A stretch of DNA of 64,000 bases. Origin: Eudromia elegans (lineage: Eukaryota; Chordata; Aves; Tinamiformes; Tinamidae). Of the stretch, positions 13,401 through 28,400 are shown piece after piece. Made by a program: the position numbers and the translations under genes. The notes under the pieces were generated by a model. The model searched no databases and had not been told where the DNA came from. It saw only the letters and a program-made list of their open reading frames with translations. The stretch is taken from NCBI GenBank assembly GCA_003342815.1, contig PTEX01000049.1:2262868-2326867 (forward strand), in the 5' to 3' direction. Position 1 is the stretch's first letter. The number at the start of each line of letters is the position of its first letter.

Positions 13401-16400
13401 AAAATTCATACAAACATTATCACTTGCAGGTGGTCTTAGTAGCACAGATTCAGATGATGCATTTTATTTCTTATATAGGTTTTTCGTGCTATTAAAGAAG
13501 CTGTTATCTGTGGTACAGTTTTCTTTGTGCAAAGTACAAATATAGTACATATATCAGAGCTTTCAGGCCACCTTACTAGCCAACAGGGAGTAAATGATGG
13601 AACATCTGAGAAAATCCTTAGAATAAATTGTTTAACTGACATACCAGGCCTGAACAGAAGCAAATATAAAAAAAAAAGGCAGAAAATCACTACTTTAAGA
13701 TTATGATACCAGTGCCTTCTGCTTATAAAATTCTTCTGCTTCAGAAATTAACTCCAGTCTAAAAGCAAAGTGTAACTGATTCTGTATCTCCTTTTCCTAA
13801 ATAATCCGTAGCAATATAGAAGATTTGTTTTTCTCAGAACCTTTTCTTGCATATAAGAAACAGGATCTGTGAAGTTACACATGGCAGCACTACTTTGTGG
13901 AACACCCTTGCCTCCAACCAAATAAATATCTCATAATTGCTTGTAATGCACTAGTGTGGTTTGAACAAATCAGGATTGTGCCATAAAAGGGCAGCCTCTG
14001 AGGCTTCCCTGAAGGATATGACTTCTGTTGATCTCTTGTTTTTTCAGTAATTTGCCAAAGAACCAGGACAAATGATTTGCAGAAAAAATAAGAATTGTAC
14101 CATCACTTTGACTCTAAAATTGAATGCAGGAATTTATCAACCTCAGCAAGAAGTTTGATGGAGGATCTGAGATAGGCTATTGTGTCTGACTGACAAGCCC
14201 TAATAATGGTTTTCACTTAATATAATACAGAGGTCAGGGCTCGATTCTTAGTGAAGATAAATTAACATGATTGGACTGACGTGGATAGAGGTCAGCATGA
14301 ATTTGCTGTTACACACAATCTGAGGACCTAGCCTGGCATTTATCCAGTCTTCACTGTGCTTCCGTTTGATCATATAGAAATATTTTTTACCTCTGTTTTT
14401 CCCACTTGTTTTAGAGATGTAAGTAAATACCTAGGAATTGTATGTGAGATGGCTTTCAATGTAGTTGCAGTCACTGTTCCTGATAAATAAGAGCAGAATT
14501 GAGCCTTGCACTGAACAAACAGTAGGATGAAAACTAGGTGATGGCAAGGACAGAATCAAACCTGGAGTCTTGACACTACGGCCTGCCCTGAAATAGTTCC
14601 CCCGTGGAAATATCACTGCTCAACTGGAAGGAGGGGAGCAGTGGAGGAGCACAAAGCAGGTGAGAGAAACTGAGAGGGGATAGATGTAAAAGATCTAAGA
14701 TGATGTGACTATCACAGACAAAAGCCTCAGTATGTGGAGGAGTTACCAGTGCAGTGACTGAGTGCTAGTGCTCCAGCGTGGTCTGGGAGGGTTAAATTGC
14801 CCAGATTCCACCCAGGTCTCTGGCTCAAGTCTGTTCATTCAGGCTTTGCGCTGAAGCCTGCTGTTTTGCCCTTTGCTTTGCATTTCAGAGGCTGAAGAAA
14901 ACAAGCTTACAAAAATACCAGGAAGAATACACTGGAATGTACAGTGAGTTTAAGAGCTTTTGGAATTAGATCAGCTGTTGCTTTTGAACCTGCTCTGTGA
15001 TATCATGAAATCTCCTAGGGAATTACTTAGGAAGCTTTGCTTTCGTATGTTTAATCTTCTGGAAAACCCTAATGATTACAAACAACACTCATCCATTTGT
15101 CTTCATAATACCATGCTACAGGCTATCATAACTAAGTTAGTACAATTGTATGTCCTGGCAACATTTCAAATATATTTTTTAAGTATTTTGTTTTTTCTTA
15201 TTGAACATTCATTCTAAACAATTCTGAGTGGATTAAGTAATTGTGTGATGCTTCATTAAGAAAGGAACCCAACTCTTCACTAAAATGCTTACCAGATATT
15301 TTCTTTCTAAAATTTAGTTGAAATGTCTTTTACTAGACAAGTCAGGAATGAACTAAAAATGCTGTAGTTGTAATTTGACTCACAAGCAGGCCACATACTT
15401 TTGTTAAATTTAACAACAAGGAGGATCCCTGATTCCATATGACGTTTCAGAAGTTTTTATTATAATTATTTGTGAAAATATACGTAAACAGGACTGAGAA
15501 CCAGGCCATAGACGGAGAACTTTAGATAGGAAATTTAAGAAGTTATGATTTCAACTGCTGAGCCTGACTTTGCAGTCCCCAGACCACCTTCCAGTCGCAT
15601 GATTGGCATGCTTAGAGCTTCTTCATGAGCTACAGAATTGCCCTTTGAAAGACATCCCATCTTCAGGTGAGGTAATATGGAATATATCATGCTCTCAAGT
15701 CATAACAGTAACAGAGGTGTCTGCCTGCTGTTTATGCCCTTAGCTTCTGCATGGTATTATGTCTCCATGTGCATTATCCCACTGGCAGTCGTCAGTACTG
15801 CTAAAAATGTGTAGCTTTATATTGAGTTTGATTTTGTCTAGAAGCTTCGGTTATTTGATCTGTTTTCAGAAAGTTAGCAAAATACCCCACGTTATGCCCT
15901 CCACTAAGATTTCAGTGAATCTAGCTCATCCTGTACTGCTTTGTTTCATTATTCAGCATCACCCTAAACGATATTTATCTGTTTCACAGACTGGCAGATC
16001 TGTAGGGTTAAAATCTCTCCTTGGATAATTTTGCACTGATGTAATTCCATTTACTTCACATTTGCCCCACTTGAGGAGAGGCACCCGCTTGTCTAGTGGC
16101 GGGACAAAGAACTCCAAAAGCTCGTGGTCCCCGGCGGAGCAGCCCTGCATAGCAGGCATTCCTGCAGGGACCGCGCCGCACGCGCGCAGCTGGAGCGCGG
16201 CTCCCGGCCGCTTCCCCTGCAGCCGCCTTATGCTGCTTTAAAGCATCTGTTGTGTTTAACAACAAAGAAACATATATTCTGCCCTAGAAGAGAAAAAGCA
16301 TTCATATTGGACATGCACCTCGGTCATTCTTTTCCTACTTCAATCCAGATTTGAGTATTCTCAGTCTAAGTCTTGGGGAAAATTCTCTAATCTCTTCTAG

Positions 16401-19400
16401 GCCATGTTTGCTCCTGAGCTTTTATTAAAAGAGCTCACAGCTCAATCGTTGTATCATTTATTAATATAAGTTTATTTTGTTGTTACTGATGTTTTACTAT
16501 CAAGGTTGCTCTGTGTTATTTATTACTTAATTAAATAACAGACTGTTAATGTTGCATTTCCTGCGGATCTAAATTATCCTCTAATCCCAGGTCCGTGTTT
16601 TTGGCTTCTAAAAGCACTACACAGTAAAACAAAAACAAACAGCAATGGGAGGGAAGCTTACAGATTTCATGTAGCTTTACATTATTTCTTTTGCTCCTGG
16701 CTTCTAAGAAGCTGTGGAGCAAACCCAAACCACTAAATAGACCAATAACATATATTTCACATGTAAGGTACCCTCTTACTTTACTGCTTAATGCTGCAGT
16801 CTCGGGATGTTTTACACAATTATGTTATCTTGCAGTTAGCAATTTCCTCTTCTATTCCTTCTGCCTTTAATATAAAAGAAAATAAAAACTGCACAATTAG
16901 GATGGACTTAATATTCTTAAATAGGTCTTAACCTTGGAAAAAGGAAATAGTAGGACAGGAGTGTTCATGTAACATTTGGTTTACATTATTGTGATACGCT
17001 GAAAGAAAAAGCTTATAGTGGATTTATGGAGATAGGACTAGATAAAAATATGAAATTAAAAAAAAAAAAAACCAAGAAAACAAAGCTCAGTTACTTCAAA
17101 GGAGCAGTCATGGGTTCATTCAGATGGTGGAAACTAAACTGAACAGCACATTAGAGAATATGCCATAGAGAGCTAGTTTGTCCTGGGAAGACAATGGGTT
17201 TGACGATCTAATATGTGTCTGAGTTGTGTGATTTCAGCCCCAGTGGAATCTTTTTCTCTTTGTACTTGCTGTTCAGCAGAGTGATAATTATGCTAACAAT
17301 GTGTCTTCTTTCTGTGGTTTTCAATGTGCAAATTATGGTGCAAATTTATTCATCATTTAGAGATATGTTGAGCACTTCCACAGATGGGGTTTTGACAGGA
17401 GCAAATTTAGATGTTCTTTAAATGTTCAAACTTGGAACTCATTAAGAAGATACCTTCTCTTTTTGCACTGGAGGTAACAGGGAAATACGTTAGTCTGAGA
17501 ACATGTGAGCAGACTGGTGAGCAACCTTCAGCAAACTGGAGAGGGGTGACCCAAAATGACTCAAAATGTTTCTAAGTTCAATCTGAGTATCCACACTTCG
17601 AATAAAGAGAACATAGTCTGACCCTGGAAAACTGAGGTATAATTTCACAGTTAATTTTTCTTGTTGTTTTTCTTTTCCAGTCATAGTAAATATCTTAAGA
17701 CTTTAAATCTTTGGGACACTTTGTTTTTGCTTATTCCCTTACAACAGGAGAGACATCACTAAGACAATGCAAGAAAAGAATTTTTAGTGCCCATTCTTTT
17801 TAAAAGCCATATGTAGAAAGACATTTGTGACTTTTCAGTTACACTTGAGCAAAGATAGCAACCAGTGACGGTGACAATACTGAAATCCCTAGACATTGCT
17901 GCATATTCCTGACTGCCACCTATTGGCATATCCCCTAAAAACTGCTTACAGATCTGCAGGTGGACACAGCTGTTTCCAAGAGCTGGAGGGTTTCAGTTCC
18001 CAATGGAAGGTTTTTCTTTGGTTTAAAAGGAAGATCGTGGCGTACATGAGAAAAGGAAAGACACACAGTTATATTCTTTGTAAGCAACACAATAAATACA
18101 AGTTGAGACACTTTCCTTTTTTAGAATATTGGGCAACGATTAATTTTGAGGCTGCTTTTTCCATTGTGGGAGTTGGTTCTGAGATCCTTGCAGGCCTACA
18201 GCAGGCCTCAGCTTTGACATGGAGAGAGTTAAACAGCTCTTCCTTGGATTTGAGTTTCCTATAGAACAAATATAACTGCTGAAGCTTTGAGGCAATTTAG
18301 GTGAGTGTGAAAGGAAAAAAGATGCATTCCAAAAAGGAGGCCATGCATTTAATGAGATGCAAAGAAAGATGAGTGGTAGTGTAGAGGGACAGATGGGGTA
18401 GTATAGATTTATTTAGAATAAATTATTGATTTTGCTGTGTAATTTAGTGATTGCCAAGGGACCAATTATTCTGTTCTTAGAAATTTAAGAGTATAATGGG
18501 TATAAACTGAAGGGATTACAATATCCTAAAATTTTGACTGGTAAGACTCTTGTTTTTTAGATGACTTTCAGAAATCTATTGTAAAGAACCAGATGAAGAC
18601 TGAGAGTATCTGGTACTGGTTCAGACTCTACTTTTCCTTGGGAGAAATCAATATTTTTACTGGGTCTGAGTTTTTGGGGGTTTAGGAAATTGTTTTATTA
18701 CCCATACCACCAAGATAATGAAAATATAAGCCAAAGTTTGTATTATGAGCGTGTCTCTAAATGTTGTCTGTTGAAAGGAATAAAGTAGACACACAGTGAA
18801 ATTTAATTTAAGTGATAGAGAGTCATAATGAGATGCTAACTGAAATTTAAGTGCTGGGTTTGGTTTGTTTTTTATTTCTATTTTAGAAAGTTCTAAATTA
18901 CAGAATTCTGGTCGCAAGCAATCAGTATCGAGAAGCCTGAAGCATCTTTTCCATTCATCAAACAAGTTTGTGAAGACTCTGAAACGGTTTGTCGTACATT
19001 TTATCCCCTAAATATGTGGAATTTTAGCTTACTGGTTTTGCTTGTTTGTTTTTGATTTTTTTTTTTTTTTTGGTAATAATGAAAAGCACCTCAAAAATGG
19101 AAGTAAAGAGATTTTATTCCCAGTTAAACAGAATCACAGTAAACCTGATAAAACTGCATATATGTAGGATTGATTCACCTATTTGGAAAATAACATTCCA
19201 GTTCCTCCTGAAATTAATAGCAATCTTTTCATTGTTTTTACTGAAAATGGATTTGAATGGTAACAGCATTGTATGCAGATACAACCATACAGTTAGTATA
19301 TGTTGAAGTACTGCCTCTGGCTGCTCTATAATGAGACTGTAAAATCTACTTTGTATAAAATGCAGGACTCAGATAAGCTGTTTTAACAGATATAAATATC

Positions 19401-22400
19401 CTATTGGTCAGAAGCGGTGCATCTAGCATTTCCTGATACAGGTTTGCAACCCAGTATGATCCAAAACCCCTCAGCCCTGGTAGTTTATTTTAGCAAATGA
19501 AAGCTTTTTAGACTGCATGATTTCTTCTTTCATTGCTGTGAGTATTCAGTTCGCTTTTTCTTCTTTATATTATGATTTTGATTCTTTTGGATTATGAGCT
19601 TGATTCTGTTGGAAATGCTCTCCAGGGTCTTTACATTCCCTAAGGCAGCTGCTTACTGTATGTAACTAGTTGCAAAGGTAAATATTGAAAGGGATGATTT
19701 CTATAAACAGTTCTGCAGGTATTCTAGCCAAATTACTTTCTAAAACTGATATCAGTGAATTGCCCAGATTCATAATGTATTAGATTTTTGTAGTCTGAAG
19801 TGATAAACTTCCCGAGTATTTTTCAGAATTCATTGGCTGAAATTGCATGATCTGTATAACACAGAAGGTAAGACCAAGTGAGTAGATTTGCTTCCTCAGC
19901 ACTTAAAATGTATGATTCTTTGGCTAAGGTTTATATTAGCTAAGATTTGGTGTGCGTTTGAATAGACGTGAATGGTGTTTGATTTAATGTTTCTGTCTTT
20001 CTTTAGGGGACTCTACTTATGCGTTATATTTTTTTACAAAGACAACTTATTAGTAACCAATGAAGATCAAATTCCAATTGTGGAAATTGATGACTCTCAC
20101 AGTAGTTCAGTTATGCAGGATTTCCTGTGGTTCACAAAGGTAATGGGAGCCTAATTTCATATATTGCTTCTACAGATTTGGTGCTAGACTTTGCATGGAC
20201 CTCAGCTGATCATTCTTAGTATATGAAATGATGCCACCGAGAAGCTACATGACAAAGTGCATTACCTGTCCCTCTCTTCTTGTGCCTGTGATTTGATACT
20301 TGTTTCTCTCCAGGCAACTTATTGCCATCATAGAAAAACAATTTGATGAACAAGATCAGCTGATTTTTACAAGTCCAGAATGTTTTTATTTTCATTTCTG
20401 CTTTTGTAAATACTGGGAACAAAGACTGACTGAACCACACATATTTTTGCAGCTATCTTGTATGTGGGATGATATCAGATGGCTGAGGCAGAATATGTCT
20501 ATATCTGTGTCCTCCTCAACAGCTCTTCAGGCCAGGCAAAAGATGCTTTCAGCAGCAGCACAGCTACAGGTCGGTTGCCTTGCATATTTTCAACTATTAA
20601 TTTCAGTGACTTTTTGGTATCTAAGGGGAAGTACTGCCAGCTGTCCTTCGCTGCACCCCTCTCCATCAACCTATTCTTTGGAGTAACATTATCACAGTGA
20701 AGTGGGTTACTGAGCCTGTCGTGGTAGCTGGGAGAAAGGAGTTCCATTAATGGCAGCTGGGAGGAAATCCTACCTTGATTTTGCTGATGACTTCCTGCCT
20801 ATTCATTATTCTTCCTCTGGACTTCCCTTTTCCATGTTCATTATTAATATATTAATGAAGTATTTAAACTCTCATTGAGACTTAATACTCCCTTGTGTTG
20901 TCTGGGTACTTAGAGAAGTAGGTCAAAAAGGGTGCTGAGGTTGCCAGAATGAGGCTCTTGGTTCTCCTGTGTCTTACAAGCTGCACAAGAACAGCATCTA
21001 GACCAGAGCCACCCTGTCTGACAAACAGCAGGACTGCAGTGTTGTAGGTCATATGATGCTGACGGGTAATCCATATCCTGGGCTACAGGAGGAAGCAATC
21101 CTGGAATTTAGACACCAGCATGCCATCAAACTGCTTTGGAGCCCTCCATTTCTTATAGAAAAAGGATGCCTAGGCCTCACTTTCTCCGAGATTTTGTTAG
21201 TACCTCATGGCTGGCTTCTTATTTTGCGTCTGTATTCTCCCTCAAAGCTTGCACATGTAAATAATTACTGGTAATAGCATTCTTCTAAAATTCACTGATT
21301 TGAGGACATTGCATAATAAAATGTGATCCCAGAGTTAATGCAGATCACAGAATGGTTGACCATCATACAGTTGGGCTTGTGCGTTAGCCATACAGCCATC
21401 CTTCATGTTATTGCCAGTCAGTGTAATAACCTGGGTTTTATAGCACCTATGAGAGCCACATACTTTGTGGGTATTATTAAGAATATCCATGTGGGGATTG
21501 TTTAACATCTTTCGGCAAAGAAATCCATAGAGGGGAGTAGCCTCTCTGGGCAGCCACCTGTCTTGATTGATTTCCCCAAAGTGTCCCGAAATATATGGCA
21601 TGCCAGCCTGCTCTACCTTTATTAGAGGACCACCTGCATTAAGCAGCAGCTGCTTGTCAGTCCTCTGAGCTGTCACCAGAGACAGTGTTAACTCTATCTG
21701 CTGCATGTTCCCTGCAGGGTGGTTAGCTCAGCCTAGGTAGCCCATATTCCTTTGGTTAGCTCAGTTTCATTTCTCCTGCACAGATTTTTTCCTTAACAGA
21801 GTGTTGCTATTATGCAGAGACTGCACTTAGAGCTGCCCACAATTCCTAGTGCTATTACTCACTACCAGCAGTGTTAAAAACAGAGCTTGAAGTACAGAGC
21901 AATGGCAAATATGTCCTTGTGGGGTATATTGCTCTGTAGGATTTGTGGAAAATTTATTGTCCTTAATGTTTGTTCTGTTAGTGTGGTCCCCTGATGAACA
22001 CATGCATTATCAATGATCTGCCAGCCTTTAATGGCATGTAGCCTAATGGGATCCACCAACTGAAAGATCTCAGTAAAGTTTATATGCTTGAATACGTTTT
22101 ATTGAGGCAGTAACAGACTGACTCCACAGGAACGCAGGGCAGAATTGAAAAGATCAGTGACAACACAGCTGCTAAGGGCTAGATCAGTGGATCCAGAGAC
22201 AACAGGGACTTCAATTTTGCCTGCTGTTAATACTAGACAACTAAAGCAAACCAAACTCAAGGGATGCAAGATGAGCACACACAGAACATTTTTAGTCTGT
22301 GAATTAGCTGTATATTCATCCTGATTTATGTACTGCCTTTTTTTCCTGCTAGAATACCACTCCAAATACAGTCAGTGACTGTAAAGATCTGTTTGCTCTT

Positions 22401-25400
22401 TCATTTAGGTACATTCATATATTGTAATGATTAAATCAATGCGATGACTAGATGTCTAACACCTTACTGCAATGATTCGTTCCACCTGTCGGCACATAGA
22501 TTAATACAAAATATATAACTAAGAAAGAACCTAACCTCAACCATCAGAAAAGTTTCCTGTAAAAGAGGATATAGTGTAGCTAGTCTTCAACAGCACACTG
22601 TAGAGAGGGATGTATAAAGGTAAAATAGCTAAGTTATGCCACGTATATGGCAGCTTCTATGTTGACTATTTGAAGTTTATAAACAGCGTAATAATACAGT
22701 TTCTAAATAAATATTGTCTGCCAAGTGCAAATAAGTAAATTCTGGATAATCTGTTAGTTTACAATGTCATTAAGTTAATGTACAGCTGTACGCTTCCCTA
22801 AGTCTACAATGTGCTACACTCTGAATTCAGATTTTCATTTTAAACTGCTCTTATCCCTATCCAGTTTACTGTGGACCTCTTGAAAAGTCCCAAAGTAATG
22901 AGCATATTTTAAATGTTAGGCATTTTTCTTTAAGACATCTGGGAATCTCTTCAGTGGCTGGTCACTGCAGTGAGTGTGTTTGCACCTATAAGCAGATGCC
23001 TTACTGTGTGAGGAAAAGGATTTTGACCAAAATATGTATTTTATGTATTTTATGTGAAGTCTTTTAAAATTACTTCTCTTTAATCCTCACATATTTTCCT
23101 GGAGAGCTTTGCCTCGGGAGTTTGTTAGTTCTGCTGGTTTTGTCTAGCACATTCTTGGTATCTGCAGTAAAAGGAAAAGGGTCCGTGGCTCTTCACATTC
23201 CTTTGTGTTGCTTAGCATGCCCCATCGTTCAGCTCCAGAATTATTTACTTTCGGCTCAGATATGAGGGCCTCCTGCTTTTGTTGCTGAGAATAATCTGCA
23301 TCATTTTAAAACAAAGAACAGAAGACTGAGATTATAGTTAATGACCCTAACAGAAGGCATTTGAAGTGTCCAATATGAATGATTTGGGGATAGCAGAATC
23401 TCTGATGTCTGTGGACCTCAGTATGTGATAGGTATGTGGAGGTGAAGGTAAAGCATCTAGCTCTTCACTGTTCAGACCAGAAGGACTTCATGGATAGCAA
23501 AAGAGTCATCACTAGACCAACAGCTTTTGAAAACTGCACATTCTGTTTTTACATGGGCACAAATGGAGGTCATAATGATCTTTGTACTAAAACTGCTGAA
23601 ACAGGAAACTGGAGGATCCATGATTGAATTCTCAAGTGCAACCTGGGGCAAAACTTCTGCTTTTGCCAATGAATGATGTGCCTGTAGAGCACGGGTTTGA
23701 GAAGTGCTGTTTGTTTAGCTTTTCCTGAAGTCAACAAGAAAGCTCATTGTGATTTCAGGAAGCACAGCTAAGTTTCAAAAAACACTGTCCCTCTGATATG
23801 CAATAAATAACATTGTGATTTTATAATCTGCTTGCTTTCTAGAACTTGCTGGGAACTCACAATTTAGGCAGAGTTTATTATGAGCCAATCAAGGATCGAC
23901 ATGGCAATATACTGATAGTTACTATAAGAGAAGTGGAGAGTCTTTATTCATATTTTAATGGCAAATGGATGCAGATATCCAAACTGCAAAGCCAAAGGAA
24001 ATCCCTTTCAACTCCAGAGGAGCCAACAGCACTAGACATCTTGCTTATAACTATCCAGGTAGTACTTTGCTTCTCCTACCCTATGTTGTTTGCTTTCTTA
24101 AGGCCTATGCCAGAGTACTGATTTTTAGAAGAGTCTTCTAGAATTTTAGACCTTAATCCAGTGTCCAATAAAATCAGTGGCAAGGTTTCCATTAAGAGCA
24201 AAGACTTGTATTACTTGCAGTGGGGCTAGGATCAGATCTTTAATATGAAAAATATTCATAAGATTCTAAGGAAATAACTTTTAAGTACTAGTAGAGAATG
24301 GTGCAATTTCTGTCAGTTTTGGGAAACCACGTGATTTTATTCTCTAGCAGGGGATATAAAACCCTTTAAAATTCTCTAGGATGTTCTTAAGCACCTATAC
24401 AGATGCTTACAGTTTCTACACTCTGTAAGATTTTTCCATTCGACATTAAACACTAAAGCTTGCATGTTTTAAAACGATGCAATTCCTCTTCATCAACTTG
24501 TTCTTTGGGGTTTAGGGTTTCTTGGGAACCCCAAGAAACTTAAGTTTAGTTGCCGAAGAATTCTTTACTGAACTTACCTCTCATTTAATTTTTATATAAC
24601 AAGCTTGATGAACTTTAGGTTTAGAATGGCACCAAGATAAAGGATTGGTCCTAGGACATGCTTAGTCACTTCCCACTTAAAAATGTGAGTGGCACAGGTT
24701 TACAGCACCACTAAAAATCATCTTAGATCTGTATAGTTCACAGTAGGATTGATAAATATTTTCTGGAGGAAACAGCAAATTTTCTTCTCATTAAGTGACA
24801 TTAGCCACTCTCTTTTCTCTCTGAAACTACTAAATTGCATAGTTGCTGAAAATAATGCAAGACAAATTGTTGTTTTCATTTCTTCTTTAGTCACCTTAGA
24901 TGATGACTGCTGTGGCTAATTTTTAAATTAGAGGAATTTTTTTCAGGGAGACTGTGTTTTTGATACCGGAAACTGACAGGCGATCAAAATACACATTACC
25001 AAGTTTTAGGAACGTTAAAAAATTTCCAAAAGACAATAAAACTTACCTGCTCTATGTTAAATTTACTGTATTAAAATGTGTTAAAGGTGTAGAAAAATGT
25101 CAATCTGGGCAAAAGTTTTATATTAGGAAACCCACAATACAGGCCTGATCAGATTTCCACAGAGATCCTAGTGGAAAAAATGTTCCCCTAATGGTTTACA
25201 CATTCCTATCTAATGCCCACCCTTTCTTGTATTACTTGCTTAATCATCGAATGGGTATTTTGTTCATGGAGTGCTGTGAAAATGAGGGTCTAATTGCGGT
25301 GGTCAGAGCCAAGCATAGCACTGGCAGATAATTTGATGGTTCCAAGAGTAAAGGCATAAGGCCAGGTGTCTTAATCCTCACCCATTGCAAAGGCACACAT

Positions 25401-28400
25401 TTCTAAGGATGGCAGCAGACATCATTTTTAGGGTAGTCTTTAGGGATTGCTATAGCCTTAAGAACGTCTCCTGGCTTCAGCAAATACGACGTCAGTTTTA
25501 ATTCTTTCCAAGCTCTTTTTGCTGATGGAGATGTTTGTTTTGAAAACCTAGCCATTAATTAAAATTTGCAAGCCAACATCCCCCGTGCTCGTAGAGATTT
25601 CCCTATTGATAGCAAGTGATACAGAACAAGTATTTTGAGAAACCTTGGCTATGACTCCACATGCATTTCTTTGGTGCCAGTACCAGCTTATGCAGCCCCT
25701 CTCCTGCTTTCACCAGCAGACACATTTTTCCCTGTGCTGCTCTTCATGTATTCTGTACACCAAGGCAAATCGGAGAACTGATCTGGCTGAATAAAATAAC
25801 ATAATAAAATAACAGCTTCTTTTCCTGAGTTGTTTTCATCTGAATCAGTTCCCTGACACAGCTCACTGCTGAAATGATCAGACAGGAATACAGAGATGAG
25901 TGTTATTTAAGCTAACTTAAATAGCACAGTTCACAGAATGTGAAACCTCAGGCTTTTAGGGCCAGTTCCTGCAGGACACAGAGAACTTGAATATCTGGGT
26001 ATAGCAGTAGAAAGTTGTCCAAGTGCATCCGAACTACCAGAGATTATTTATATGCTTAAGCATGTGCTTAAATGCTTTGTGAATTGGGAACAGTGTTGAA
26101 ACAAAAAGACGGCTGTGAAAACATTTGCTGCTTTTTGATCCCATACTCTTCCGCTTATGTGGAAAAAAAAGAGATTTTTATGTAGGACTGTTTCTCTTTA
26201 AACAGGACATACTTTTCTATCACAAACGAAGTCAGCAGCGCCTCCCTCCTGGCTTGTATTTGGGTTACCTTAAACTCTGCAGCTCTGTGGATCAAATCAA
26301 AGTTCTTGTACTGCAGAAGTTACCTAATGTCCTGTGTCATGTCAAAATCCGAGATAACTGCAATGTTTCCAAGTAAGTGAATATATATATGTATGTATGT
26401 ATTTACACACACATATTTAGAGAGAGTGTTTGTGTTAAGTTTGTAACAGTTTGTCGAATTTAAAAGCAAATGCTGAGTTACCATTTCAAATGTGTAACTT
26501 TCAGCAAAGTTTGGCCCAGCTGGGTACCATAGCAGTGCTGAACTAAAGAGGTGCACCTGTGTGTTCCCAGCATTTCTGAAGGCCTTGGAACATACATGTA
26601 TGAACCTTGGGGTCCTGTGGACAGTATGGGGTGACAGCTCAAGTGCTGATCCTAGGCTCTGCAGAGACATAATGATCTTCCATGTGTCTGTTGGTGATAC
26701 CGCAGCCTGCAGCCTCCATTGAGCCCCTAGTGAATTCACTGTCACTGTGTGGATTTTCTTTAGGTGTTGGGTGTGGGTGTTTCTGGTTTTTTCAGTGTAC
26801 TTTCCTGTGTAATATGTAATTTCTAGCTGTAATCCACAGCAAACCTATGGCAACTGAAAACACACACTTGGGCAAATGCTAGCAGCTGTGGAACTGCTAG
26901 GTACCGGAAAAGCCATTTTGCCATCAAAGCCCATTGTCCATTTGTTCCCTGGACTTATTGGGCAAATACATTTATTTGCATTGCTGAGTCCTTGCCTAGT
27001 GAGCAACACCTTTTCCCCCTTCTTTCCTTCCACTTTCCTTTCTCTTTCCTTTCCTTTCTTTTTCTTTTCTTGTGCTTTTTAATCCCACACACTTTCAGCC
27101 ACTAGCTGAGAATTTTGCATGGTTCAAAGAGGAACTCAATTTTTATATGCATAACAAGGATATCCAGAATGTAGTAGTTAATATTCACAGCAGTTTTGGA
27201 AGTGATATAAAGTGTAATGCCTCAGAGCTTATAACAGTCTCTGATTCTTGAGGTTTAAGATCAGATCTTTATTTAGGAGCAGATTGTCCCACGTCTATTA
27301 TTCATCCTGTAGTGGGGTTTCTTGTACTTTCTCTGGAACATTTGGTGCTGGCGGCCTTTCAAGACAAAATAATGGGCAGGGTAGATTAAGAATTAGATCC
27401 AGAAAGATGATTCCCGTGTTTATCAAGTCTAGAATGGATAAATGTCTAGCAACCAGGAAGTTCCTTGGCTCCAGTGGTACCAGAGAGTCTGTAATATTTC
27501 TGTTACTTCCCAATAATTGTCACTGTTGTCGTTTCCAATGCATGTTTTATAAAAGATTGTGGTAGATATGGAATAAAGTATGTGGAAAAGAAAACCTGGA
27601 GTGGGAAACCTTAGTGAGCTTTCAAAGGCAGTTGGACCTTCAGATGTTAGCAAGGAATGTTCAATCTGATGTACATGTGCTAGAAAAATTAAACTTTTCA
27701 GAGTTGGATTTTGAACCACAAACAATCAGAATTGCACAATTTTAGAATGTTTTGCTATATGAGGATTAAACTATCAACAGATCCCAAATGCACATACACT
27801 GAATTCCTCCTTGTGCACTGAACTTTTGTTATATTTCTAATTTTAACTTGACTCAACATACAGAGATGAGTGGGAATGGATCCAAACACTTTCTGGCTCA
27901 GAATCTGTGGAAAGTATGGATCATACTTCAGACTGCCCTACTCAATTGTTCTTGTATGAGCTCCAGATGGCAGTGAAAGCTCTCCTTAAACAGATCAATC
28001 TACCTCCACATCAGGTATTTTCCTTTGTGGTATTTATCACCTTTTATAAAACTGATTCTTAGGAACACAACTAGAAACTACAAAATGTGTAACTTTCAAG
28101 TAGGGATTAAATGGTAAGGTTGCAAGAAAAGAAAAGCAGAGAAGTTTTGTATCCAATTACTTTGAATGTGTGTGGGGAAAACGCCTCCAGAAAGAGTTCT
28201 TTCTTAGAGTATGTGAACATATAAGGATTAAGAGACAAATTTTCAATTAGCTTCAATTTCTGGGTCTGACAGCATCCTTGTACAACTTCAGGCAGGTGCA
28301 AACAAGCACTTTTGCACACATCTCTTGTAGCTGTGAGCACCTTTTACATGCAGCTGGCAAAGAAAGATAGGTATTTTCCTAGGGAAGCAGGGCGATGGAC

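Larger units (their letters stand above)
26373..27863 (+). other. ANKFN1: ANKFN1 intron
   Basis: Intron of 1491 bp, phase 2. A TA/TATG/CA microsatellite lies just inside the donor (26381-26415), and a 65-bp pyrimidine-rich tract (C and T only, with few exceptions) lies at 27008-27072. No exon was found in the remainder. Confidence 0.82.

Noticed and set aside
14939..14944. GTACAG as the donor of exon 14889
   Set aside because: It would leave phase 0, which does not join either acceptor at 18886 or 18890 in frame; GTGAGT at 14944 is a better site and fits.
26320..26745. 141-codon minus-strand open frame overlapping exon 26206-26372
   Set aside because: Partly a shadow of the real exon on the other strand, and low-complexity over the microsatellite.
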